NCBI GenBank assembly: GCA_021323775.1
Contig: JAJPKK010000275.1
Coordinates: forward strand, 1 to 49,291
Direction of reading: 5' to 3'
DNA from: Hyphomicrobiales bacterium
GTDB taxonomy: Bacteria > Pseudomonadota > Alphaproteobacteria > Rhizobiales > Xanthobacteraceae
Length of the DNA: 49,291 bases
Of this stretch, positions 9,573-17,895 are shown in pieces. The first letter of the stretch is position 1. The number at the start of each line of letters is the position of its first letter. The notes under the pieces were generated by a model. The model was not told the origin of the DNA. It did not search any database and was given only the letters and a program-made list of their open reading frames with translations. The position numbers and the translations under genes are program-made.

Positions 9573-9634
9573 CCGAAATCGGCTGTTGCCGATTTTGGTA
9601 CGATTGACTGCAGAAGTCGGACAAGCCCGACTTC
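9573..9634. repeat. Pair of adjacent stem-loops
   Basis: Stem 1 is CCGAAATCGGC / GCCGATTTTGG (9573-9598, one mismatch). Stem 2 is GAAGTCGG / CCGACTTC (9613-9634). They lie inside an imperfect repeat that starts TGTAGGGCGGGCAAGG near 9551 and closes with TTTGCCCACCC near 9690, which resembles the dispersed GTAGGGTGGGCAAA repeats of alphaproteobacteria. They are more likely repeat structure than a regulatory attenuator. Confidence 0.5.
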
Positions 9635-9942
9635 GGCGCGTCGCGCCCACCGGCGCTCGGCCTTTCGAGGGCGGGTGAGCACGCTTCCTTTGCCCACCCG
9701 ACCGATGCTTCCGTGCGGCCGGGAGCCGTTGTAGCTTGTTTGCCTGCCAAGGCGGCGACACGCATCATCCGGCACGCATCATAAGGAAAGCGGCAACATT
9801 AACTGAGCCATTTCCCAGACCGCGAACCGGCGATCGTGGTTATCGCAACGACACGGTTGTCGTATCTGCATTTGGCATCGTGGCTAAAACGACACCTTCA
9901 CCGCCAATCGTTCAAAGATCGGCAGCGCCCTACTAAAATACC

Positions 9943-9966
9943 ATTTTCCCTGAGAACAGGGAAAAT
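9943..9966. repeat. Perfect AT-rich hairpin in low-GC patch
   Basis: ATTTTCCCTG-agaa-CAGGGAAAAT is a perfect 10-bp stem with a 4-base loop. It is followed at once by another CAGGGAA motif. It begins a patch of about 150 bp that is clearly less GC-rich than its surroundings. From memory, clusters of TTCCCTGT/ACAGGGAA motifs are a dispersed repeat type in Bradyrhizobium-like genomes. The remainder of 9635-10244 shows no gene. Confidence 0.45.
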
Positions 9967-10244
9967 AACAGGGAATTTCGGAGTTTTGAAAATCTGCTGT
10001 TATTGCGTGCTGTGATATCGTCTCCCCTGATAATGGAAACCATATCTATTATAGGGCCATCTGGAGTTTTGTCCACTTTCGGTTGTCTTCTGGTTGGCGG
10101 ATGAAGTGAAGCAGTTGTTGTTGCCGCTGTCCTAACCAGGAACCGCCGTAGGTTTCCGAACGCAAATCGCCGACCGGAATGCGAATTGACTCGGAATGCC
10201 GTCAGCATACCATACGAAAAATCTCATTTCTGGGTGGGAGCGCC

Positions 10245-12281
10245 ATGCGTCCACGAAGCCTTCGCTTGACCATCTCCATGCTCGGCATCGGTGCGGCGGT
10301 GCTGCACGCAGCGCAGCTCGCGCTTGTGTCGAAAGCCGCCTCTGCGCCGCGTTTCCACCTTGAGGAAGCGACGATTGCCGACGTGCACCGTGCGATCCGG
10401 GCTAAAGAGATCACTGCGGAGCAACTCGTCCAACTCTATTTCAAGCGCATTGAGGCTTATAACGGCGCCTGCGTTAAAGGCGAAGTCGATCCGGCAACCG
10501 GCCTCATGCTCGGAGAAATAACCCCGATCGAGAACGCCGGTCAGGTGAACGCCTACATCACGCTCAACATCCGCGGCAAGCGCTCGAAGACCGACCCAGC
10601 CGACAATGACCCGAAGATGCTCGACGCCCTCGAAACAGCGCGGGGGCAGGACGAGTATTTTGCCCGGACAGGAAATTTCGTCGGGCCTCTGCACGGCATC
10701 CCAATCGCCGTAAAAGACAACTACGACACCATCGACATGCGCACGACGGCTGGCGCCCTCGCCGATTATGCCAACGACAAGCCGCCGAAGGACGCCACCA
10801 TGGTGGCGAAACTGCGCGCGGCCGGCGCGATCATCCTCGGCAAGACCAATCTCGACGAATATGCGCCGGCCGGCATCGGCCGCAGCACACTCGGCGGCCA
10901 GACCTGCAATCCCTATGACACCAAGCGTATCACCGGCGGGTCCAGCGCCGGCTCGGCAGCGGCCGTTGCCGCGAACCTCGCGATTTGTGCGCTCGGCACC
11001 GATACCTCTGGGTCGGTGCGCTATCCGTCGTCGCTCAATGCGCTGGTCGGAATGGTGGCGACGCAGGGGCTGGTGAGCCGCGCCGGCATTGTGCCGCTGA
11101 CGTTCTCACGCGACCGGGGCGGCCCGATGTGCCGCACCGTGGAGGACACGGCGGCGGTACTCGAAGTGCTCACCGGCGATGATCCGCGCGACGCCATCAC
11201 TGCCGTTGCGCACGGGCGGCAGCCGGTCATCTATTCGAATTACACCGGCCGCCATTCGCTCGCCGGCAAGCGGCTGGGCGTCGTGCGCGACTTCATGATC
11301 GAGGCGACGATCGCCGACCGCGAAAACATCCGCATCGGCAACGAGGCGCTCGCCGATATGAAGAGCCTCGGCGCGACCCTTGTGGATCCGGTCGATTTCA
11401 GCGGCGCCATTGCCGAGGTCATGACCGCCTATGAGCCGAGCTTCTTCACCCAGACCTTCCCGACCGCAATTCCTGCCGGAGCAAAACCGATTGACCACCT
11501 GGCGGCGATGGCCAGCGATCCGAAGCTGCTGCCGCGCGGCGCGCGCGGCGTCAATCTGCGCATGCTCGCGGCCTTCAACCCGCGCATTGAAGCCAGATAT
11601 GCGCTCGACATCTACCTCAAGGAGCGCGGCGACAAGAAATTTCGCAGCGTCGAAGATCTGTATAACACGAAGTCTTTTGCCGGCGAGAACGACTGGTTGC
11701 GATTTGCGCTCGGCGCCAGAGCGGAGACGCTTGCCACGCCGGACGCGATCAGTCACACGCTGCGCATCGCGAACCTGCAGCGCATTCTTTACAAGGTAAT
11801 GGCGGACAACGATCTCGCCGCCCTCGTCTATGTTTACACCACGATTCCCGCGCCGCTCGTCTATCCGAGCCGGGTCGCCGCTGTGTACGACGCCCGCGTC
11901 GAGCCGCGCGTGCTCAAGGCGGGAACGAAGATGTCCGATCCCAATCTCGTGCCGGGTGAGCCAAGTCTCAAAACCGATCTTGATACCTGGCGCAGCGCCG
12001 GCGGCAGCTTCGCGGTGAATCTGAGCCCGGTGAGCGGCTTCCCGGCGATCGTCGTGCCGGCGGGCTTCACACGCGTGGTTTATGATCGCGTGCCGGACCC
12101 GAGCGATCCGAACGGCAGCCGCTTAGACGGACCGAAACCCGATCAAATTCCCGTGGCAATGGAATTCCTCGGGCGGCCGTTCGATGAGGCGCTGTTGTTC
12201 GAAATCGCTTCAGCCTACGAAGCAGGCACCAGGCACCGGCGGCCGCCGAAGGGATTTGGCCCGGTTGCGGGCGAGCCTTAG
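10245..12281 (+). CDS. Secreted amidase signature-family hydrolase
   Basis: This is a complete amidase-signature enzyme of 678 residues that hydrolyses an amide bond of an unknown substrate. An N-terminal hydrophobic signal (residues 1-34) suggests export. The catalytic triad is visible: Lys157 in GIPIAVKDNYD, cis-Ser233 in TGGSSAGSAAAVAANL and nucleophile Ser257 in GTDTSGSVRYPSS. The core runs to about residue 320. The long C-terminal part ends with the usual PVAMEFLGRPFDEALLFEIA segment. ATG 10245 follows TGGGTGGGAG; an in-frame upstream ATG at 10179 would bury the signal peptide. A possible -35 (TTGACT) lies at 10186. It is longer than the typical 450-550 residues because of inserts near residues 80-135 and in the C-terminal half. 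A truncated paralogue lies upstream. Confidence 0.9.
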   Translation: MRPRSLRLTISMLGIGAAVLHAAQLALVSKAASAPRFHLEEATIADVHRAIRAKEITAEQLVQLYFKRIEAYNGACVKGEVDPATGLMLGEITPIENAGQVNAYITLNIRGKRSKTDPADNDPKMLDALETARGQDEYFARTGNFVGPLHGIPIAVKDNYDTIDMRTTAGALADYANDKPPKDATMVAKLRAAGAIILGKTNLDEYAPAGIGRSTLGGQTCNPYDTKRITGGSSAGSAAAVAANLAICALGTDTSGSVRYPSSLNALVGMVATQGLVSRAGIVPLTFSRDRGGPMCRTVEDTAAVLEVLTGDDPRDAITAVAHGRQPVIYSNYTGRHSLAGKRLGVVRDFMIEATIADRENIRIGNEALADMKSLGATLVDPVDFSGAIAEVMTAYEPSFFTQTFPTAIPAGAKPIDHLAAMASDPKLLPRGARGVNLRMLAAFNPRIEARYALDIYLKERGDKKFRSVEDLYNTKSFAGENDWLRFALGARAETLATPDAISHTLRIANLQRILYKVMADNDLAALVYVYTTIPAPLVYPSRVAAVYDARVEPRVLKAGTKMSDPNLVPGEPSLKTDLDTWRSAGGSFAVNLSPVSGFPAIVVPAGFTRVVYDRVPDPSDPNGSRLDGPKPDQIPVAMEFLGRPFDEALLFEIASAYEAGTRHRRPPKGFGPVAGEP

Positions 12282-12437
12282 CCCGGCGGACCCGTTATCA
12301 ACGTTACCAACGCTTGCGGCCCGTCTTCACGTTTCGTGACCGCGCAGGACCTGCCCGGTACTTCAAACTCGGTTTTCTTTGCGATCTCAACTGCGTTCAT
12401 CAGAGCGCGCGACCGGCCCGTACGGCCCCGGACCCGC

Positions 12438-12650
12438 TTAGCTGCCGCGGTGGGGAGAGTCAGCATAGTGGCCCGCCCAAACGCGCGAAATGAGCGACGC
12501 AGCGAACTGACTGCCAGTCACGAGACCGACCACGAAGGCGCTGAGGCCAAGTCCGTGGTGCACATGCAGCGGCAATACCGGCGGCGCGACGCCGATGATC
12601 AGGACAGCGATCAATACCGCGGCCATGATCGGCAGCAATGCGGCGAACGA
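12438..12650 (-). pseudogene. MFS transporter remnant (N-terminal helices)
   Basis: On the minus strand the frame encodes two membrane helices typical of the start of an MFS permease: LLPIMAAVLIAVLIIGVAPP, LPLHVHHGLGLSAFVVGLV and the loop motif SRVWAGHYAD. The A-like G-x-x-x-D motif is cut off right after ADS and the frame stops at 12438, leaving about 70 of roughly 400 residues. The upstream coding frame is poor. It is a decayed gene. Confidence 0.65.
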
Positions 12651-13906
12651 CCGATCGCTCGCATGGCGCTCGCAGTCGCACCGCTCGCTTTGGCTTCGAT
12701 CCGTCGACGACGTAAAGGTTAATCGAGCCCGAACGACTTGCTGAAGGATGTTCCAGCTTTTTGCGAAAGCCGTTGGGTTGGTCGGGTATGCGGTGGGGTT
12801 GCTAAGCATGCGCTTGTTATAGGACCCGCCGAGTCGTGCGATCAGGCGGCAGAATGCGCATGAACTGATTAGAGCAGACGCTGAATTGGTCCCGGCGAGA
12901 TTCTAGCTGGGCCTTGTTTCCGCCGGTCTCCTCGGGCCTCACGTCGTCCAACCGCCCGGCGATTGCCTGCGGCGAGTCTTCAATAATCGTTTATTGCCCA
13001 ATGGGCTGGCGTCGATCGGCCGCGTCCCGGTTCTTCCGCTCCTGTGCAGGTTTTCGGCGCGCCAGCACAATCAGACTCTCCGCCGGCTGAGGGGCAGAGT
13101 TAGTCGGAAAACAGGTGCTGCAACGGATTGCCGGCGAGCCCGCAAAATCCTGTCCTCGCATCTCGGTCGGCCCACCGCCACATCATGCATCCTGAGCCCC
13201 AGCATCTGAAAAACTTTGCCCGAGCCAGCCAGTGGATGCGCGGGAAAAAGGTCCTGAAGAGCGCGTTTTTCACCCGATTCCACCGCCCCGGGTTTGAGCG
13301 GTTGCTGGCCTGCCATACGTTCATCCATCTGATGCGGACCATCGGGCACCACATCGACCGTTTGGCTTGCCGCTCCGTTAATATCATGGGTTGCCTCCCG
13401 GCTCAGCAAAGGCGATTTTTTCCATCCATAACCGCTGTCCCGCAGGAGGCCCGCCGGCGCGTCGCTCCCGGTGTCGCGGCCAGGGACTGGCGACCGCGAC
13501 CTCGGCGCCAGCGTGCGAAAAGCAAGTCCAGCGGCTCCGCACGGCCAGGGCGAGCAGGTTTCGCGGGCTGTGCTCCAATGCAGGCCGCGCGCCTCCAACA
13601 ACTGGCGAAAGCACGTGCGCGTTCCGGCTTATGTGGGAATAGAGTTAAAGCGCGCGCCGGAGGGCGCCTCTTTGCCTTGTGCCCTATGTGCGACCAGCCG
13701 CTTGGCCGGGCTTTTTAGGGCGGCCGCCAATCTCGCCGCAGCCTCCCATGAAAATCGGCAGGTCAACCGGTCCTATGGCGCTCGATCGGCCCTCCCGTGG
13801 CCTGGGTGGACAGCCGCCGGCTATCAGCTATAGGCTCGGGCTAACAATCCCATGCGACGCCCCGCCCTGAGCCGGGCGAGGCCCGCAAACACGAGGAAGT
13901 CCCGAG
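12651..13906. other. Long region without a recognisable gene
   Basis: About 1.25 kb containing several medium open frames on both strands (notably 13071-13601 minus and 13128-13718 plus). None shows a known family, a plausible start site or consistent codon bias, and their products look like shadow translations of GC-rich DNA. It is best read as eroded coding or repeat-derived DNA, in line with remnants on its left side. Confidence 0.5.
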
Positions 13907-14092
13907 ATGCCAACGACGCTGCCAGAACGCCGCAAGCCGCCCAAAATCCTCATGTGGGTGCGCGACGGTGAGATTGCTGTTCTCCTGGCGGCGTTCTGGT
14001 TCATAACGAGGCATAGCCCCGAACGCAGGAAGAAATTCCACGAGGCGCTAACGTCCGTGCAAAACCAATGGCGGCGGCGACGTAGCGCATAG
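13907..14092 (+). CDS. Small protein, unknown
   Basis: A 61-residue frame starts at ATG 13907, preceded by CGAGGAAG 7 bp upstream, a good ribosome binding site. The product is basic at both ends (PERRKPPKI at the start, QWRRRRSA at the end) with a hydrophobic middle GEIAVLLAAFWFITRH that could be a single membrane helix. It overlaps the 3' end of the convergent gene at 14048 by 45 bp. No family is recognised; it could be a small membrane protein or a chance frame with a good start site. Confidence 0.4.
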   Translation: MPTTLPERRKPPKILMWVRDGEIAVLLAAFWFITRHSPERRKKFHEALTSVQNQWRRRRSA

Positions 14093-14266
14093 CTCTCGAT
14101 CGGTCACGCGAGAATTACGCATGTTGAGACAAAGAACCCGATCGGCCTCTGTTTCAGCCGCGTCATGCGCTTCGTGAATTTCCTCCCGTACTCGCCTCCA
14201 GTCATACGTGCCGCCAGATTCTATTTGAGCAATTATGCGATCCACCAGAACTTTAGCCTTGGACAT
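14048..14266 (-). CDS. Hypothetical small protein, second gene of a two-gene unit
   Basis: The 72-residue acidic, helical protein starts MSKAKVLVDRIIAQIESGG at ATG 14264-14266, with GGAGGGGGGA about 10 bp upstream. It contains TYDWRRVREEIHEAHDAAETEADRV (quoted in part here: WRRVREEIHEAHDAAE), a regular amphipathic helix. The preceding gene (14253-14582) overlaps its start by 14 bp, so the two are translationally coupled. No family is recognised. The clear ribosome sites and the overlap argue that both are real. Confidence 0.55.
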   Translation of the reverse strand: MSKAKVLVDRIIAQIESGGTYDWRRVREEIHEAHDAAETEADRVLCLNMRNSRVTDRELCATSPPPLVLHGR

Positions 14267-14582
14267 GTTGCTTGTCCCCCCTCCGGTAGGCCAATTCCGC
14301 CCCGCTGCCAACCGCGCTTGCAATCGGCAGAAGGGTCGTGGTGCTTACAGTAGTGCGGCCTGCATTGCAGCCCATCCGCGCGATTAAACGTCCCCGCGCG
14401 ATGTCTGTCTTGCTGCCTTGCTGCGGCCGATGAAGCATTTTCCTATAGCGGTGCCAATCATGCGCGGGCTGCACGAACGTGATTTGCATAATACCGCCGT
14501 CAAGGCGATAGATGCCGTCGAGGTCGTTGACGAAGATTCTGGGCGCCAAAGGGCTGCGTACATAGACGTTGAACTCAATCAT
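14253..14582 (-). CDS. Hypothetical protein, first gene of a two-gene unit
   Basis: The 109-residue product starts at ATG 14580-14582 (MIEFNVYVRSPLAPRIFV) with GAGGAGT 7 bp upstream. The first half has beta-like segments (NDLDGIYRLDGGIMQITFV) and the second half is basic, with MLHRPQQGSKTDIARGRL and a small hydrophobic Ala/Thr stretch near the end. It overlaps the following gene by 14 bp. I do not recognise the family; by style it could belong to a mobile or phage-derived pair. Confidence 0.5.
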   Translation of the reverse strand: MIEFNVYVRSPLAPRIFVNDLDGIYRLDGGIMQITFVQPAHDWHRYRKMLHRPQQGSKTDIARGRLIARMGCNAGRTTVSTTTLLPIASAVGSGAELAYRRGDKQHVQG

Positions 14583-14826
14583 TTTTGGACTCCTCAGGTG
14601 GCGCTGATGCCGCCTAAAATGACAGATTGGGGAGGGGTGAATGGCCGGCATCCGCCCTGGGCTGGTCCCGGCCATCCACGTCTTGTGAGCAGCGTGGTCT
14701 GATTGTTCCGCGACCGTCGGTCCCGCTTGCCGGTGTGGTCCGACTTGCTAAGTGTCGGGGCATGTGGGCGACCCTTGTGGTGGTGGCTGCAACGGCGGAT
14801 CTCCGTCACCGAACAGGAGCCAACCA

Positions 14827-15639
14827 ATGGTCAGGCGCATTGGGCTTCTGGTCACCTGCCTCGTCGACCTGATCCGGCCGTCGGTGGGGTTCGCGACCGC
14901 GAAGCTCATGGAAGACGCAGGTTGCATCGTTGAGGTGCCGCGCCAAAGCTGTTGCGGCCAGCCCGCGTTCAATTCCGGCGACCGGACTGCCGCACGGGAA
15001 ATCGCCCGGCAGGTCATCGAAGCGTTTGCGCCGTATGAGTACGTCGTCGTGCCCTCGGGCTCATGCGCCGGCATGCTCAAGGTCCACTATCCGGAATTGT
15101 TCCGCGGCGATCCGAACTGGCAGCCGCGCGCCGACGCGTTTGCTGAAAAGACCTATGAGCTCGTGTCGTTCCTGGTCGATGTGTGCCGCGTAGACCGGGT
15201 GGCGGCGCGGGTCGAAGCCGTTGCGACCTATCACGACTCATGCTCAAGCCTGCGCGAGCTTGGCGTGCGCGATCAGCCGCGTCGCCTGCTCGCCACCGTC
15301 CAGGGCCTGCGGCTCACTGAGATGCGCGATGCCGATGTCTGCTGCGGCTTCGGCGGCGCGTTCTGCGTGAAGTATCCGGAGATTTCCAATGCCATCGTCA
15401 GCAAAAAGGCCGCTGCCATCGCGGCGACCGGCGCTGATCTGCTGCTTGCCGGCGATCTCGGCTGCCTCATGAACATGGCCGGCAAGCTGCAGCGCGACGG
15501 CGCCAATATTGCGGTCCGCCACGTCGCCGAAGTTCTCGCCGGAATGACGCAGGAGCCCGCAATCGGGATGCCGGCGGGGCCCCCTCCCTGCTCTCCGCCG
15601 CACGCGGCGGAGAGCAGGGAGGGGGAGGTGAAGCGATGA
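14827..15639 (+). CDS. lutA: L-lactate utilisation protein A, CCG-domain Fe-S oxidoreductase
   Basis: LutA is one of three subunits of the iron-sulfur L-lactate dehydrogenase complex LutABC, which oxidises lactate to pyruvate at the cytoplasmic face. The 270-residue protein has the two cysteine-rich CCG domains: PRQSCCGQPAFNSGD near residue 40, and DSCSSLRELGV with CCGFGGAFCVKYPEIS around residues 140-185. ATG 14827 follows CAGGAG; the upstream in-frame ATG at 14752 lacks family similarity. The last 20-25 codons are encoded by a perfect palindrome (15580-15625) and look like an added tail (GPPPCSPPHAAESREGEVKR). The stop overlaps the lutB start (ATGA). Confidence 0.9.
   Translation: MVRRIGLLVTCLVDLIRPSVGFATAKLMEDAGCIVEVPRQSCCGQPAFNSGDRTAAREIARQVIEAFAPYEYVVVPSGSCAGMLKVHYPELFRGDPNWQPRADAFAEKTYELVSFLVDVCRVDRVAARVEAVATYHDSCSSLRELGVRDQPRRLLATVQGLRLTEMRDADVCCGFGGAFCVKYPEISNAIVSKKAAAIAATGADLLLAGDLGCLMNMAGKLQRDGANIAVRHVAEVLAGMTQEPAIGMPAGPPPCSPPHAAESREGEVKR
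15580..15625. repeat. 46-bp perfect palindrome inside the 3' end of lutA
   Basis: Arms of 22 bp (15580-15601 and 15604-15625) are exact reverse complements around the two bases AC; the arm begins CCCCCTCCCTGCTCTCC. It is translated as the tail of LutA, ending 10 bp before the lutB ATG. Its size matches the palindrome inside tsaC (42613-42658). Confidence 0.9.
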
Positions 15640-17111
15640 CTGACGTTGCCACGCATGCGGCGACCTCGCCGCGGTTCAAGGATAATGCGAAGTCCGCGCT
15701 TGCCGATGCGGATTTGCAGAATGCGCTGAAATTCGTGGAGGTGAATTTCATCGCGCGCCGCCGCGAGGCAGCCGAAAGGCTTCCCGAATTCGACGCGCTG
15801 CGCGACAGCGCCCGCGACATCAAGGACCACACGCTCGCGCATCTCGATCTCTATCTCGAAGCCTACGAGAACCGCGTGGTGGAGCGCGGCGGCCACGTGC
15901 ACTACGCGGTCACCGGGGAAGATGCGCGGCAGATCATCCTCGACATCTGCCGTAAGCTTGGCGCCCGCACGGTGACGAAGGGCAAGTCGATGGTCGCGGA
16001 GGAAATCGGGCTCAACGACTTCCTGGCGGCGCAGGGCATCACCCCGATTGAAACCGATCTTGGCGAATACATCATCCAGCTTCGCCATGAGATGCCGTCT
16101 CACATCATTGCGCCGGCCGTGCACCTCACCAAGGCGCAGATCGAAAGCGACTTTCGGCGCGTTCACGCTCACCTGCCGGCAGGCCGCAACCTTGTCGAGC
16201 CGACGAGCCTGCTGACGGAAGCCCGCGCCGTGCTGCGCGAAAAGTTCCTCGCCGCCGATGTGGGCATCACGGGCGCGAACTTTCTGGTTGCCGAGACCGG
16301 CAGCTCAGTCATCATTACTAATGAGGGCAATGGCGACCTCACGCAGACTCTGCCCAAGGCCCACATCGTGCTGGCGTCGATCGAAAAGCTGGTGCCGACG
16401 CTTGAGGACCTGTCCCAGCTCCTGCGCGTGCTGGCGCGGTCGGCTACGGGGCAGGACATGTCGGTCTATACAACGCTCTCGACCGGGCCGCGCCGGCCCG
16501 ACGATCCCGACGGGCCCGGCGAATACCACGTCGTGCTGCTGGACAACGGCCGCTCATCAATGCTGGCCGGCGAGTTTCGCGACATGTTGCGCTGTATCCG
16601 CTGCGGCGCCTGCATGAATCACTGCCCGATCTATCACGCGGTCGGCGGCCACGCGTATGGCTGGGTTTATCCGGGACCGATGGGCGCCGTGCTCACGCCA
16701 AGCCTGATCGGCATTGACAAGGCGGGGCATTTGCCGAACGCCTCGACGTTTTGCGGGCGCTGCGAGGAAGTGTGTCCGGTGCGCATCCCGCTGCCGCGGA
16801 TGATGCGCTCATGGCGGGAGCGCGAGTTCGAGCAGCATCTGTCGCCCGCGACCGTGCGTTCGGGCCTTGCCTTCTGGGGCTTCTTCGCCAAGCGGCCGTG
16901 GCTCTACGGCGTCGCCACTGCCTTGGCGGCGCGGTTGCTGGCGCTCGCCGGACGGACGCGAGGGCGCTTTTCCTGGCTGCCCCTCGCGTCCGGCTGGACC
17001 CGCCATCGAGACTTTCCGGCCCCGCAGGGCGGAACCTTCCAGGCGCAATGGAACCGGCAGCGCGGGCGGCTTGCCCGCCCGGTGGGGCAGGCTGATGGAC
17101 CAAATCTATGA
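15636..17111 (+). CDS. lutB: L-lactate utilisation protein B, ferredoxin-type Fe-S subunit
   Basis: LutB carries an N-terminal LUD domain and two [4Fe-4S] clusters that pass electrons from lactate oxidation. The LUD domain (about residues 60-300) shows GKSMVAEEIGLNDFL, LGEYIIQL and GANFLVAETGSSVIITNEGN. The clusters bind in CIRCGACMNHCPIYHAVGG (about residue 325) and CGRCEEVCPVRIPLPRM (about residue 375). The 491-residue length is normal. The start ATG overlaps the lutA stop by 4 bases, so translation is coupled. The C-terminal 90 residues are Arg/Gly/Pro-rich and poorly conserved. The lactate regulator and permease are not adjacent. Confidence 0.93.
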   Translation: MTDVATHAATSPRFKDNAKSALADADLQNALKFVEVNFIARRREAAERLPEFDALRDSARDIKDHTLAHLDLYLEAYENRVVERGGHVHYAVTGEDARQIILDICRKLGARTVTKGKSMVAEEIGLNDFLAAQGITPIETDLGEYIIQLRHEMPSHIIAPAVHLTKAQIESDFRRVHAHLPAGRNLVEPTSLLTEARAVLREKFLAADVGITGANFLVAETGSSVIITNEGNGDLTQTLPKAHIVLASIEKLVPTLEDLSQLLRVLARSATGQDMSVYTTLSTGPRRPDDPDGPGEYHVVLLDNGRSSMLAGEFRDMLRCIRCGACMNHCPIYHAVGGHAYGWVYPGPMGAVLTPSLIGIDKAGHLPNASTFCGRCEEVCPVRIPLPRMMRSWREREFEQHLSPATVRSGLAFWGFFAKRPWLYGVATALAARLLALAGRTRGRFSWLPLASGWTRHRDFPAPQGGTFQAQWNRQRGRLARPVGQADGPNL

Positions 17112-17149
17112 AACCAGTCGTATCGAACAATCGAGTCCGCACCCTCAGA

Positions 17150-17202
17150 CCTCATCCTTCTGAGGAAGCCGCGCGCGCAAGCGCGCGTTCCTCAGGACGA
17201 GG
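17150..17202. repeat. Inverted repeat between lutB and lutC
   Basis: CCTCATCCTtCTGAGGAA and the reverse complement of TTCCTCAGGACGAGG form a stem around an alternating GCGCGCGCAAGCGCGC core. This is the well-known CCTCATCCTGAGGA-type dispersed repeat of Bradyrhizobium-like genomes (recalled, not searched). It fills the gap between the two genes. Confidence 0.7.
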
Positions 17203-17217
17203 CTGATGGAGGCGGCC

Positions 17218-17895
17218 ATGACGCCCCGCGAACTCGTTCTGGCGACGGTTCGCCGCTCGCTTGGGGTCACCGGCGCCGAGGCGACGCGCCGGTCAGAGGT
17301 GGCGGCGCGCCTTGCCGGTCATCCGCCAGGCGTTGTTCCCGAACGCGGACAGCTCGAGCCCGCTGGGCGGCTCGATCTGTTCGCCCGGATGGTGAAGGCC
17401 GCTGCCGGCACGGTGGAACGCGTGGCCGATATGGCCGAAATTCCGGCCGCGGTCGCGGCTTTCCTGCGCGGCCACAATCTTCCGCTCGCCATCCGCCATG
17501 GCGGCGACCCCCTGCTCTCCTCGGCGCCGTGGAAACTGGCCGGCACGCTGGAAATCCGCCAGGGCGCGTCCGACGGCGCCGATCTTGCCGCCGTGTCTCA
17601 CGCTTTCGCGGCAGTCGCTGAGACCGGCACGCTGGTTCTCACCTCCGGCGCCGACAACCCCACGACCCTCAATTTCCTGCCTGATGTTCACATTGTGGTC
17701 GTCGACGCGTGCGATGTCGTGTCCGATTTTGAGAGCGCAATGGCGCGCCTGCGCAGCCGTTTTGGCGCCGGCGTCATGCCGCGCGCCGTGAACATGATCA
17801 CCGGCCCATCGCGCTCGGCGGATATCGAGCAAACCCTCATTCTGGGCGCTCACGGCCCGCGCAAATTGCACGTCATCGTCGTTGGGAAACCGTGA
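17218..17895 (+). CDS. lutC: L-lactate utilisation protein C (LUD domain)
   Basis: The 225-residue LUD-domain protein completes the LutABC complex. Typical segments are MTPRELVLATVRRSLGV at the start, AAVSHAFAAVAETGTLVL in the middle, then PDVHIVVVDACDVV, and the C-terminal GPSRSADIEQTLILGAHGPR. ATG 17218 has GGAGG 5 bp upstream; ATG 17206 is also in frame and has GACGAGG before it, so the start is uncertain by four residues. It lies 106 bp after lutB across an inverted repeat and is probably in the same transcript. A large hairpin element follows at 18029. Confidence 0.9.
   Translation: MTPRELVLATVRRSLGVTGAEATRRSEVAARLAGHPPGVVPERGQLEPAGRLDLFARMVKAAAGTVERVADMAEIPAAVAAFLRGHNLPLAIRHGGDPLLSSAPWKLAGTLEIRQGASDGADLAAVSHAFAAVAETGTLVLTSGADNPTTLNFLPDVHIVVVDACDVVSDFESAMARLRSRFGAGVMPRAVNMITGPSRSADIEQTLILGAHGPRKLHVIVVGKP

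Noticed and set aside
9573-9634. Paired stem-loops considered as a riboswitch or attenuator for the amidase
   Set aside because: They lie 600 bp from the amidase start and within a dispersed-repeat framework; no ligand-type core was recognised.
13071-13718. Overlapping open frames on both strands
   Set aside because: No family, no ribosome site, and products dominated by Arg/Ala/Pro as expected for non-coding GC-rich DNA.
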